Shown here piece after piece: positions 37,990 through 45,955 of a stretch of DNA of 64,000 bases. The notes beneath the pieces were generated by a model. The model did no database searches, was not told where the DNA came from, and saw only the letters and a program-made list of their open reading frames with translations. Origin of the DNA: Nitrospira sp. Lineage in GTDB: Bacteria; Nitrospirota; Thermodesulfovibrionia; Thermodesulfovibrionales; Dissulfurispiraceae. The stretch covers positions 183,751-247,750 of the forward strand of contig NSJL01000004.1 in NCBI GenBank assembly GCA_002634385.1. The letters run 5' to 3'. Both the position numbers and the translations under genes were made by a program. The first letter of the stretch is position 1. Each line of letters opens with the position of its first letter.

Positions 37990-38096
37990 GCGGCGGTATA
38001 CCGTGCCCGAAGGCATTCTCCTCTCTTTGAAAAGAGGGACTTTTCCCTGCGGATTAGTATAGAATATTCCTTTGCCCTGAGAAAAAGGAGGTCGGA

Positions 38097-39092
38097 ATGC
38101 AGGATGCTTTGGCGAGACGGAGAGCGGTGATGTCTTTTCTTCTCGCCCTTCTCGGTACTCTTCTTTTCCTCCTGCCCCTTACCGCCTGCGGCAAAAAGGG
38201 GGATCCGACCCTCAGGACCTTCGAAAAGCCCGCACCGGTACGGGAGGTCTCTGCCGTCCATCGTGAGAACGAGCTTATCCTGTCGTGGTCATATCCCGCC
38301 GATGCGAGGAATGCCGTCAAAGGGTTTTATGTCGAAAAGGCCGAAGAGGGCGCCGCGGGGGGAGCGGGAGAATTCAGGAATGTCATATTCCTGAAGAGTG
38401 ATGTGTCCCGCTATGTGGACAGGGATTTTGTGCCGGGGAGGCGGTATTGGTACCGGGTGCGCGTCTATAGTTTGAGAAATGTGCTCAGCGATGATTCCCC
38501 GGTACTGGAGGCGCGCCCGGAGCCCTTACCGCCTCCTCCGTCGAAGCTTTCCATACGGGTTCTGAACGACTCCCTCGAGATCCGGTGGGCAGAGGTCTTT
38601 CCCGGGGCGCGGTACAATGTCTACCGGAGATACGCCGGCGGGAACTATGCCCCTGCTCCGGTCAATGCCGCCCCCCTGGAGACGCCTCTCTTCATCGACG
38701 GGATCGATAAGGAACGCTCCGTTTTCTATACGGTAAGGACCCTCCGCGCCACTGCCCTGCGGGATGAGGGGTTCCCCTCGGAGGAGCGGGAGGTTTCCCC
38801 TGCCTCCTTCGTGCCAACTCCGCCTTCCGGACTGAAATATGTCCCCACTCCGCAAAGGGTCTTCCTCCTGTGGAACGGGAACCCCGAGACCTGGATATAC
38901 GGCTATCGCATTTACCGGAAGAGAGGCCAGGAAAAGGACTTCAGTGCCTTCGGGGATTCTCTTGCCCCCGCCTTTACGGACGACGACCCGCTGACTGAGA
39001 AGACCCTCTATTATGTCACCGCCCGGGGTCCGGTGCGGGAAAGCGCTCCGTCGGAGGTAGTGGAAGTCCCTCCCCTCAAAGACGACGAATAA
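38097..39092 (+). CDS. Lipoprotein with LptM-like N-terminus and fibronectin type III-like domains
   Basis: 331 residues. A signal peptide with lipobox LTAC (Cys at about residue 31) is followed by GKKGDPT, the short motif found in small YifL/LptM lipoproteins next to amino-acid biosynthesis genes. After it come about three beta-sandwich, fibronectin type III-like repeats (ELILSWSYPAD..., SLEIRWAEVFPG..., RVFLLWNGNP...). It probably sits in the outer membrane. ATG 38097 has AAGGAGG 7 bases upstream. The function of this architecture is unknown to me; a LptD-assembly link is suggested only by the N-terminal motif. Confidence 0.8.
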   Translation: MQDALARRRAVMSFLLALLGTLLFLLPLTACGKKGDPTLRTFEKPAPVREVSAVHRENELILSWSYPADARNAVKGFYVEKAEEGAAGGAGEFRNVIFLKSDVSRYVDRDFVPGRRYWYRVRVYSLRNVLSDDSPVLEARPEPLPPPPSKLSIRVLNDSLEIRWAEVFPGARYNVYRRYAGGNYAPAPVNAAPLETPLFIDGIDKERSVFYTVRTLRATALRDEGFPSEEREVSPASFVPTPPSGLKYVPTPQRVFLLWNGNPETWIYGYRIYRKRGQEKDFSAFGDSLAPAFTDDDPLTEKTLYYVTARGPVRESAPSEVVEVPPLKDDE

Positions 39093-39170
39093 AGGTGAAA
39101 TGGTAAGGCAAACGCATCAAAACGGCACAGAGAAAAACAACCGGACACATGGCATAAGACACTCACTATC

Positions 39171-39273
39171 TGTCATATCCGCCACCCTGGCGAAAGCCGG
39201 GGTCCAGAGTCTTTAGGAAAGGACTGGATCCCGGTTCTTGTCCCGGCCTGGTCCGGGATCTGCCGGGATGACC
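39171..39273. repeat. Dispersed intergenic inverted repeat
   Basis: GTCAT...CCGGGGTCCAG (39172-39206) is mirrored by CTGGATCCCGG (39224-39234) and CCGGGATGAC (39263-39272). This resembles the REP-like CCGGGGTCCAG repeat sequences common in intergenic DNA of proteobacteria and relatives. It lies in the 341-base gap between the lipoprotein and SurA-like genes; I see no gene in the gap. Confidence 0.6.
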
Positions 39274-39433
39274 GGCAAGGCGGTGATGCGATCGCTCTTG
39301 CTGTAGAGCGGGTGGGGAGCAGGTGCCGGGAATATGCTACAATAAGAGGCCCGTGGCCTGTAGCGGAGAGGAATACGATACGTGATAGTGCGCTATGGAC
39401 CATGAGCCATGAGCAAATTGGGGAGGTGCGATT

Positions 39434-40384
39434 ATGGGAAAAAGGATGCTGCTGTTCGGGGTTCTTGTCCTGGTGCTGGGATCCGTATCCGCCGCGCAGG
39501 GCGCCGTACTGCTTGATAAGGTGATGGCTATCGTGAACAAGGAGGTGATCACCTGGAGTGACGTATACCGGGGCATGGAGTACGAAGCGGCGGACGAGAT
39601 CAAGGCCCTGAAGGCGGAGGAGAGACGCAGGCTTTTCAAAGAGAATGAAATGGGCTATCTCGAACTCCTTATCGATATGAGGCTGCAGTTGCAGGAGGCG
39701 GCGAGGGCGGGGGTCTCCGCCAGCAAGGAGGATGTGGAGAGGGCGATCAGGAGCATAAAAGAGAAGTATTCCCTGTCCGATGAGGCTTTTGCCGAGATGA
39801 TACGCAAGGAGGGTTTTTCCCTCGATGCCTACAAGAAGCGGCTTGCCGAGCAGATCACGCTCAGCCGTATCGTCGACCAGGAAGTGAGGGGCAAAGTCCT
39901 GGTGACCGAGAGGGAGATCGATACGTACCTTGCGGAGAACAAGAACGAGGCAAGGGAGAACGAAGGCTTTTCGGTGAGCCACCTCTTCCTGCGGAAGGCG
40001 GAGGACAAGAGACAGGTGGAAGAGAAAATGGAGGAGATCCTGAAGCAGATAAAGGCAGGGGGCGACTTCGCCGATCTGGCGCGGCAGTATTCCGAAGATG
40101 CCAGCGCCCGGAGCGGCGGGGACCTCGGCTTCATCAGGAAGTCCGACATGTCCCCGGGGTTCCTTGCCGTGCTGTCGGGGATGAAGGCGGGACAGGTGAG
40201 CGAGCCGTTCTGGGGAGAAAACGGGCTGCATCTGCTCAAACTGAACGGGATACGGAAGTTCGATACGCCCCAGGAGCTGCGCGAGGCGGTGCGGCAAAAG
40301 CTGCTGGATGCAAAGCTCTCCCGGGAGCTCCGCAACTGGGTGAAGGGACTGCGCGAAAAGGCGTATGTAGAGATAAAAATATAG
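39434..40384 (+). CDS. SurA-like periplasmic peptidyl-prolyl isomerase
   Basis: 316 residues: signal peptide (1-23), SurA N-terminal chaperone domain (VLLDKVMAIVNKEVITWSDV), and a single parvulin domain (about 180-270; SHLFLRKAEDK...GGDLGFIRKSDMSPGF). The family folds outer membrane proteins. SurA proper has two parvulin domains; this short form is common outside the gammaproteobacteria. GGGGAGG precedes the ATG. It lies 10 bases ahead of rluB. Confidence 0.9.
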   Translation: MGKRMLLFGVLVLVLGSVSAAQGAVLLDKVMAIVNKEVITWSDVYRGMEYEAADEIKALKAEERRRLFKENEMGYLELLIDMRLQLQEAARAGVSASKEDVERAIRSIKEKYSLSDEAFAEMIRKEGFSLDAYKKRLAEQITLSRIVDQEVRGKVLVTEREIDTYLAENKNEARENEGFSVSHLFLRKAEDKRQVEEKMEEILKQIKAGGDFADLARQYSEDASARSGGDLGFIRKSDMSPGFLAVLSGMKAGQVSEPFWGENGLHLLKLNGIRKFDTPQELREAVRQKLLDAKLSRELRNWVKGLREKAYVEIKI

Positions 40385-40394
40385 ACAGGAGCAT

Positions 40395-41129
40395 ATGGAA
40401 CAACGGATACAGAAAATACTTGCCCTGATGGGAATCGCTTCGCGCAGAAAGGCGGAGGAGTATATTGCCGAAGGCAGGGTAACGGTCAACGGAAAGGTGG
40501 CGACCCTGGGAATGAAGGCCGATCCCGAGCGGGATCACATAAAGGTCGACGGAAAGCTCCTGGTCAGACCCGAGCCGAAGGTATACTATATGCTCAACAA
40601 ACCCCGGGAGGTGGTGACTTCCCTCTCCGATCCTTCCGGAAGAACGACCGTAAAGGCTTTCCTGAAGGGAATCCGGTACAGGGTGTTCCCCGTGGGCAGG
40701 CTTGATTATGATTCGGAAGGGCTGCTGCTGATCACCAACGACGGCGATTTTGCCCAATCTCTGCTGCATCCCTCGAAAGAGGTCCCGAAGGTCTACCAGG
40801 TAAAAGTGAAGGGGACCGTCGGGCAGGAGAAGATCGAGAAGCTGCGGCACGGGGTACGCCTCGAGGACGGCATGACCGCGCCCGCCCGGGTGAAGAGGAT
40901 CTCGATGCAGAAGGCGGCGGAAAGCAATTCATGGCTCGAGGTTGCCATTCACGAGGGCAGGAAGAGACAGGTGCGGAGAATGCTCGAAAAGGTGGGGCAC
41001 CCGGTTATCAAGCTGAAAAGGGTGGGGATCGACGGATTGAGACTCGGCGACCTGAAGCCGGGCGAGATAAGACCCCTCACGCGGGAAGAGGTGGAAAGAA
41101 TACGGCAGGAGACGGGAAGCGGAGAGTAG
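40395..41129 (+). CDS. rluB: 23S rRNA pseudouridine synthase, RluB/RsuA family
   Basis: 244 residues. N-terminal S4 RNA-binding domain (MGIASRRKAEEYIAEGRV), then the RsuA-type catalytic motif GRLDYDSEGLLLITNDGDF, whose Asp is the nucleophile, and HEGRKRQVRRML. It isomerises a uridine in ribosomal RNA, probably 23S U2605 if RluB; RsuA or RluE are possible. It follows the SurA-like gene by 10 bases. Confidence 0.92.
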   Translation: MEQRIQKILALMGIASRRKAEEYIAEGRVTVNGKVATLGMKADPERDHIKVDGKLLVRPEPKVYYMLNKPREVVTSLSDPSGRTTVKAFLKGIRYRVFPVGRLDYDSEGLLLITNDGDFAQSLLHPSKEVPKVYQVKVKGTVGQEKIEKLRHGVRLEDGMTAPARVKRISMQKAAESNSWLEVAIHEGRKRQVRRMLEKVGHPVIKLKRVGIDGLRLGDLKPGEIRPLTREEVERIRQETGSGE

Positions 41130-41175
41130 GGGATCGGCTTGAATCATATTCGATATACGGGAGGTTTTATTTTTC

Positions 41176-42954
41176 ATGTTTCGCGATAAAGGGTGCGGTA
41201 CGGTCAGGGAGTCGGATATCGGCTCTACCATGAAGCTTGCGGGCTGGGTCTTCAGAAGAAGGGATCACGGGGGGCTTATTTTCGTCGATGTGCGGGACAG
41301 GAGCGGCATTGTGCAGGTCGTATTCAGCCCCGATGTCTCGGCGGATGCGCACCGTAGTGCCCATGACCTCAGGGCCGAGTATGTCATTGCCGTGGAAGGC
41401 GAGGTGAGGAGGAGACCCGAAGGCACGGAAAATCCCAGCCTCTCCACCGGAATGGCGGAGCTGTATGCGCGTACCCTGACGGTGCTGAATGAGTCCTCTC
41501 CCCTTCCCTTCCCCATGGAGGAGGCGGCTGAGGCATCGGAGGCGCTGCGGCTGAAGCACCGCTACCTCGATCTGCGGAGACCCGAGCTCCAGCACAACCT
41601 GATCGTCAGGCACAAGGTGTGTAAAGTCGTCAGGGATTATCTGGACGAGCAGGGTTTCCTCGAGATCGAAACCCCCATGCTCACGAAGTCCACTCCCGAA
41701 GGTGCCCGCGACTACCTTGTTCCGAGCCGCCTCAATCCGGGGCATTTCTATGCCCTCCCCCAGTCTCCGCAGCTCTTCAAGCAGATCCTCATGACTGCGG
41801 GGATGGACCGGTACTTTCAGATCGTCAAATGTTTCAGGGATGAAGACCTCCGCGCGGACCGGCAGCCCGAGTTCACCCAGGTGGATATGGAAATGTCCTT
41901 TATGGACCGCGAGGAGGTCATCTCCCTCATCGAGGGGATGCTGCAGGGGATCTTCGGAAAGACCATCGGCGTCGCTGTCGGGACGCCTTTCCCCCGTCTC
42001 AGTTACCGGGAGTCCATGGAGCGGTTCGGAAACGACAAGCCGGACCTGCGCTTCGGCCTCGAACTGAAAGATATGGCAGACCTGGCACAGCAGGGCTCTT
42101 TCAAGGTCTTCCTCGACGCCCTTTCCTCCGGGGGCAGGGTGAAGGCCATCAACGGCCCGGGGATGGCCGGGCTGTCGAGAAAGGAGATCGACCTGCTCAC
42201 CGAAGAGGCGCAATCTTTCGGCGCAAAGGGACTCGCGTGGATCAAGGTGAAGAACGGCTTCGAGTCCCCCATTGCGAAATTCTTCCCCGAAGAGGTGATG
42301 AGGCGGATGGCCGAAAGGCTGGAGGCATCGGAGGGCGATCTGATGCTCTTTGTTGCCGACCGGGAAAAGGTCGTGCACGATGTGCTGAGCCGCATGCGGC
42401 TCGAGCTGGGAAAGAGGCTGCAGCTGGTAGAGCCGGGATTTCGTTTTGTCTGGATCACGGATTTCCCCCTCTTCGAATGGGACGAGGAGGAGGGCAGGTT
42501 CCAGGCCATGCACCATCCCTTTACCGCCCCTTTCGATGAGGACGGGGAGAAGCTCTCTGCCGTGCACGCCCCGGACAGTCCGCAGCTGGGGGAGATAAAG
42601 GCGAAAGCGTACGATATCGTCCTGAACGGATATGAAATCGGAGGGGGCAGTATTCGTATCCACCGCAGGGACGTACAAAAGAAAATGTTCGAGGTCCTGG
42701 GAATTCCCGATGAGGAGGCGCGGGCAAAATTCGGGTTCCTCCTCGATGCCCTTGAATACGGGGCGCCTCCCCACGGGGGGATTGCCCTTGGCCTCGACAG
42801 GCTCGTGATGCTCATGGTCGGCGCATCGTCCATCCGGGACGTCATCGCCTTTCCGAAGACGCAGAAGGCCGTCTGCCTCATGAGCGGGGCTCCGTCCCCT
42901 GTCGAGCCGAAGCAGCTCCGCGATTTGCATATCAAAACAAACCTGCCCCTGTAA
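41176..42954 (+). CDS. aspS: Aspartyl-tRNA synthetase (bacterial type)
   Basis: 592 residues with the bacterial insertion (GAD) domain. Seen: OB-fold anticodon-binding N-terminus ([19 protein letters not shown]), class II motif 2 [16 protein letters not shown] and motif 3 GLDRLVMLM. The C-terminus is LHIKTNLPL. It charges tRNA-Asp, and in some lineages tRNA-Asn too. AGGT precedes the start. Confidence 0.97.
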   Translation: MFRDKGCGTVRESDIGSTMKLAGWVFRRRDHGGLIFVDVRDRSGIVQVVFSPDVSADAHRSAHDLRAEYVIAVEGEVRRRPEGTENPSLSTGMAELYARTLTVLNESSPLPFPMEEAAEASEALRLKHRYLDLRRPELQHNLIVRHKVCKVVRDYLDEQGFLEIETPMLTKSTPEGARDYLVPSRLNPGHFYALPQSPQLFKQILMTAGMDRYFQIVKCFRDEDLRADRQPEFTQVDMEMSFMDREEVISLIEGMLQGIFGKTIGVAVGTPFPRLSYRESMERFGNDKPDLRFGLELKDMADLAQQGSFKVFLDALSSGGRVKAINGPGMAGLSRKEIDLLTEEAQSFGAKGLAWIKVKNGFESPIAKFFPEEVMRRMAERLEASEGDLMLFVADREKVVHDVLSRMRLELGKRLQLVEPGFRFVWITDFPLFEWDEEEGRFQAMHHPFTAPFDEDGEKLSAVHAPDSPQLGEIKAKAYDIVLNGYEIGGGSIRIHRRDVQKKMFEVLGIPDEEARAKFGFLLDALEYGAPPHGGIALGLDRLVMLMVGASSIRDVIAFPKTQKAVCLMSGAPSPVEPKQLRDLHIKTNLPL

Positions 42955-43116
42955 GTACGAAGGACTTTTAAGACACGCTCCAACCGGCTGCACCCGCGGC
43001 GGAAGGGGGAACGGGCATCCCCTCTTCCGTCCGTTGTTGCCGGAAAGCGGCCGATTTCTCCTTCGCAACGGTTTTCCCCCGCTCTTTTCCGAAGTACGGC
43101 GGGGAGATTTCCCTTT

Positions 43117-43138
43117 CCTTGTGATTGCCGTCACAAGG
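43117..43138. promoter_or_regulatory. Perfect CRP/FNR-family operator-like palindrome
   Basis: CCTTGTGA-TTGCCG-TCACAAGG, a perfect 8+8 inverted repeat with a 6-base centre. It contains TGTGA-N6-TCACA, the CRP consensus. Its centre is about 84 bases upstream of the predicted transcription start of pilM, a helical phase used by class I CRP-type activators. The rest of the 42955-43212 gap holds no gene that I can see. Confidence 0.7.
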
Positions 43139-43174
43139 AGCGTATTTCCTATACATAAACAGGGTACAAAGTTC

Positions 43175-43205
43175 TTGACACGGGGAGTATCCCTGTATGT
43201 ATGAT
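43175..43205 (+). promoter_or_regulatory. Candidate promoter of the pilMNOPQ operon
   Basis: TTGACA at 43175-43180 and TATGAT at 43200-43205, spacer 19 bases, longer than the ideal 17. The start point would fall at or next to the pilM ATG, so the transcript would be nearly leaderless. Confidence 0.6.
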
Positions 43206-43212
43206 AGACGCT

Positions 43213-44268
43213 ATGTTATTCAGAAAAAAGAGCCCGATCGGCCTCGATATCGGTTCAAGCCATATCAAGGCCGTGCAATTGAACGATACGAAGTCCGGAT
43301 ATGAGCTCGCTTTTGCAGAGATGCAGCCCCTCCCCTCCGAAGTAATCGTGGACGGCGCCGTCGCCGACAAGAACACCCTCATCGCCTCTCTCAAAGACCT
43401 GATGGGAAGGGCGGGCATCAAATCGGGTGATGCGGTGATCGGGGTATCCGGCCACTCCTCCGTGATCATTAAAAAAATCACCATCCCCATGATGACCGAG
43501 GAGGAGTTGAGCACTTCCATCAAGTATGAGGCGGAACAGTATATTCCCTTCGATATCAACGACGTGAATATCGATTTCCAGATACTCGGCCCCAAACCGG
43601 ACGAAGAGGGGCAGATGGATGTCGTGCTGGTAGCCGTCAAGAAGAATATCATCGCCGAGTATGTCGATGTGGTGGAGAAGGCCGGTCTCGTTCCGGTAAT
43701 CATGGATATCGATTCCTTCGCCCTGAACAATATGTATGAGATGAACTATGACGTTGCCGAAAAGAGGATCGTGGCACTGGTGAATGTCGGGGCGAGCAAG
43801 ACGAACATCAATATCGTCCAGGAAGGGATTCCGATTTTCACCCGGGACAGTGTTATGGGGAGCAATAACCATACCGAAGCGCTCCAGAGGGAGCTCGACA
43901 TCTCCCGGGAGGATGCGGAGAGACTGAAACGGGGACAGACCATCGACGGCGTTTCCCCCGAGACGGCTCTTTTTGTCGTTACTTCCGCTTCCGATGAGAT
44001 CTACACGGAGATACACCGGTCCTTCGAGTATTTCAGGAGCAGTGTAAGCGAGGAGGAGATCGGGACCATTGTGCTGAGCGGGGGGGCGGCCCTGCTGAAG
44101 GGGTTCCCCGATATGATGGCGGAGAGGCTCGGCATCCCGGTGGAGATCGCCGATCCGTTCCGGCAGATCAGGATACCCGAGAAACTCGACGGGGCACACC
44201 TGCGGGAGATTGCTCCCCTGGCCGCCATTGCCCTGGGTCTTGCCCTGCGGCGTGTAGGGGACAGATGA
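43213..44268 (+). CDS. pilM: Type IV pilus assembly protein PilM
   Basis: 351 residues. Actin/FtsA-like ATPase of the inner-membrane alignment complex. Seen: LDIGSSHIKAVQL nucleotide-binding start, VNVGASKTNINIV, and the C-terminal VLSGGAALLKGFPDMM. I prefer ATG 43213 (MLFRKK, then SPIGLDIG) to the in-frame ATG at 43201. No ribosome site is visible before either, in keeping with the promoter lying directly upstream. The next four genes overlap or abut, forming the classic pilMNOPQ order. Confidence 0.95.
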   Translation: MLFRKKSPIGLDIGSSHIKAVQLNDTKSGYELAFAEMQPLPSEVIVDGAVADKNTLIASLKDLMGRAGIKSGDAVIGVSGHSSVIIKKITIPMMTEEELSTSIKYEAEQYIPFDINDVNIDFQILGPKPDEEGQMDVVLVAVKKNIIAEYVDVVEKAGLVPVIMDIDSFALNNMYEMNYDVAEKRIVALVNVGASKTNINIVQEGIPIFTRDSVMGSNNHTEALQRELDISREDAERLKRGQTIDGVSPETALFVVTSASDEIYTEIHRSFEYFRSSVSEEEIGTIVLSGGAALLKGFPDMMAERLGIPVEIADPFRQIRIPEKLDGAHLREIAPLAAIALGLALRRVGDR

Positions 44269-44810
44269 TGATACGGATCAACCTCCTCACCGAAAAGCGG
44301 AAAAAAAAGAAAGCGGCGGGACCGTCCCGGTTTCTCGCTCTGCTCGCCGCGGCCGTTGCGGGTGCGCTTCTAGCCATGGGACTTGCGACGATCCTGCTGA
44401 AGACCACGGTTTCCCGGCTCAGGACGGAGAGCGAGAAGAACACGGCGACCATCGCCAGCCTCTCGAAGAAGATAAACGAAATAAAGAAGTACGAGAGGAT
44501 GAATAAAGAGCTCGAGCAGAAGAGCGGCATCATCGAGGTCCTGCGGAAGAACCAGGCGGTGCCGGTGCTGATACTGGACGAGGTGAGCCGGGTGCTTGCT
44601 GACGGGGTCTGGCTGAATTCCCTCTCCTACAAGGACAATGCCGTAGTCCTGGAAGGGCATGCCTTCACCAACAGTGATCTCGTTGCCTATGTGAACAACC
44701 TGAAGAGGCTGACGAGCATCTTCGATGTCTATCTGGAGGAGTCCCGCGAGGTGGAAGTGGAGAAGATACGCGTGTACCGGTTCAGACTCAACTTCAAGGT
44801 GAAGGGATAA
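44265..44810 (+). CDS. pilN: Type IV pilus inner-membrane protein PilN
   Basis: 181 residues. It begins with the short cytoplasmic INLL motif (MMIRINLLTEKR) that binds PilM, then one membrane segment (about 24-45), a coiled coil, and a periplasmic ferredoxin-like domain. The start overlaps the pilM stop by four bases (ATGA). With PilO it forms the periplasmic part of the alignment complex. Confidence 0.93.
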   Translation: MMIRINLLTEKRKKKKAAGPSRFLALLAAAVAGALLAMGLATILLKTTVSRLRTESEKNTATIASLSKKINEIKKYERMNKELEQKSGIIEVLRKNQAVPVLILDEVSRVLADGVWLNSLSYKDNAVVLEGHAFTNSDLVAYVNNLKRLTSIFDVYLEESREVEVEKIRVYRFRLNFKVKG

Positions 44811-44813
44811 CCA

Positions 44814-45455
44814 ATGGATCTCAAGCTGAATTTTACCCTCGAGGCCCTTACCCAGACGCAGAGAATTCTGCTGTTCGTCCTTCCTCCCGTGCTCATCGTC
44901 GCTTTGTTCGTCTCTCTCCTGATTATGCCCCTGCTCGATGAGCGGACGAAGCTGCAGGCGGAAGTGGACCGGCAGAGGGGTGAGATCGCTTTGCTCCGGC
45001 AGAACACCGCCCGCCTGCCCGCCCTCATTGCCCGGAACAAAATGCTGACGAACAAGCTGCATGCCCTTCAAATGCAGCTCCCCGAAGAGAAGGAAGTCTC
45101 GGGTCTGCTGAAGCAGGTATCTGAGCTGGGGATCAAGTCGGGGCTGCAGGTCGTGCTGTGGAAGCCGAAGGAGAGGAGCGTTCATGCCAGCAAAGAGGTA
45201 TACGAGATCCCGGTGGAAGTGGAAATGCGCGGGTCCTACCATCGCTTCGGGGAATTTTTCAGCAGTGTGACGAAAATGAGCAGGGTTGTCAATCTGGCGA
45301 ACATAACCATGAGGAGCGGAGATCAGAAGAACACCCGGGATGCCTCTCTCCTGCAGGCGGGCTTCAATGCCGTCACGTACGCTCTTATTCCCGAACCGGA
45401 GAGGCGGGAACTGGAGAGGAAGGAGAAAGAGAAAAAGGAGAAAGAGAAGAAATGA
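44814..45455 (+). CDS. pilO: Type IV pilus inner-membrane protein PilO
   Basis: 213 residues: one membrane segment (about 15-42), a coiled coil (44-80), then a periplasmic domain with SGLLKQVSELGIKSGL and a GSYHRFGEFF segment typical of PilO. The C-terminal tail is highly charged (Lys/Glu repeats). It pairs with PilN. The pilP start overlaps its stop (ATGA). Confidence 0.93.
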   Translation: MDLKLNFTLEALTQTQRILLFVLPPVLIVALFVSLLIMPLLDERTKLQAEVDRQRGEIALLRQNTARLPALIARNKMLTNKLHALQMQLPEEKEVSGLLKQVSELGIKSGLQVVLWKPKERSVHASKEVYEIPVEVEMRGSYHRFGEFFSSVTKMSRVVNLANITMRSGDQKNTRDASLLQAGFNAVTYALIPEPERRELERKEKEKKEKEKK

Positions 45456-45955
45456 AGCGGGGGGTCATCATAGCGCTTTCCCTGGCGTGTGTGGTCTTTC
45501 TTTTCTCTCCCGTCCTGTCGGGACCGGGGAGTTCCCCGCCCGCACCGGCGGCGCCGGGAGCGATGGCAAAAGCGAATCCGGAAGAGGGAAAAACACAGGG
45601 TCTCACCGGCCCCTATGACTACAATGCAAAAGGCAGAAGGGATCCCTTCACCCCCCTTATCAAAAAGACGGAACAGGAGAACAAGAGGATTCTCACCCCC
45701 ATAGAGAGATACACGACGGACGAAGTGAAGCTGGTGGCCGTATTATGGACCGGGAAAGGATACTACGCGGTGGTGACTCTTCCGGACGGCAAATCCTATA
45801 CCCTCAGGGAGGGCACAAAACTGGGCCCGCACGGGGGAAAGGTGCTCAGGATCTCCAGGGATTCCATGGTCATCAGGGAGCAGATCAAGGATTACAGAGG
45901 CACTGTCAGCCCGAAAGATACTACTTTAAAGCTCCGCAGGGAGGAAGAGGGATGA
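45452..45955 (+). CDS. pilP: Type IV pilus protein PilP
   Basis: 167 residues: a signal peptide (about 1-23), a Pro/Ala-rich linker, then the PilP domain (GRRDPFTPLI, ELVAV-type segment KLVAVLWTGKGYYAVVTLPDGKSYTLREG). It links PilNO to the PilQ secretin. Many PilP proteins are lipoproteins; I see no clear lipobox. The start at 45452 lies within the pilO stop (ATGA). Confidence 0.93.
   Translation: MKRGVIIALSLACVVFLFSPVLSGPGSSPPAPAAPGAMAKANPEEGKTQGLTGPYDYNAKGRRDPFTPLIKKTEQENKRILTPIERYTTDEVKLVAVLWTGKGYYAVVTLPDGKSYTLREGTKLGPHGGKVLRISRDSMVIREQIKDYRGTVSPKDTTLKLRREEEG

Noticed and set aside
45158..45451. Upstream extension of pilP in its frame
   Set aside because: Lies wholly inside pilO; the ATGA overlap and signal peptide fix the start at 45452.
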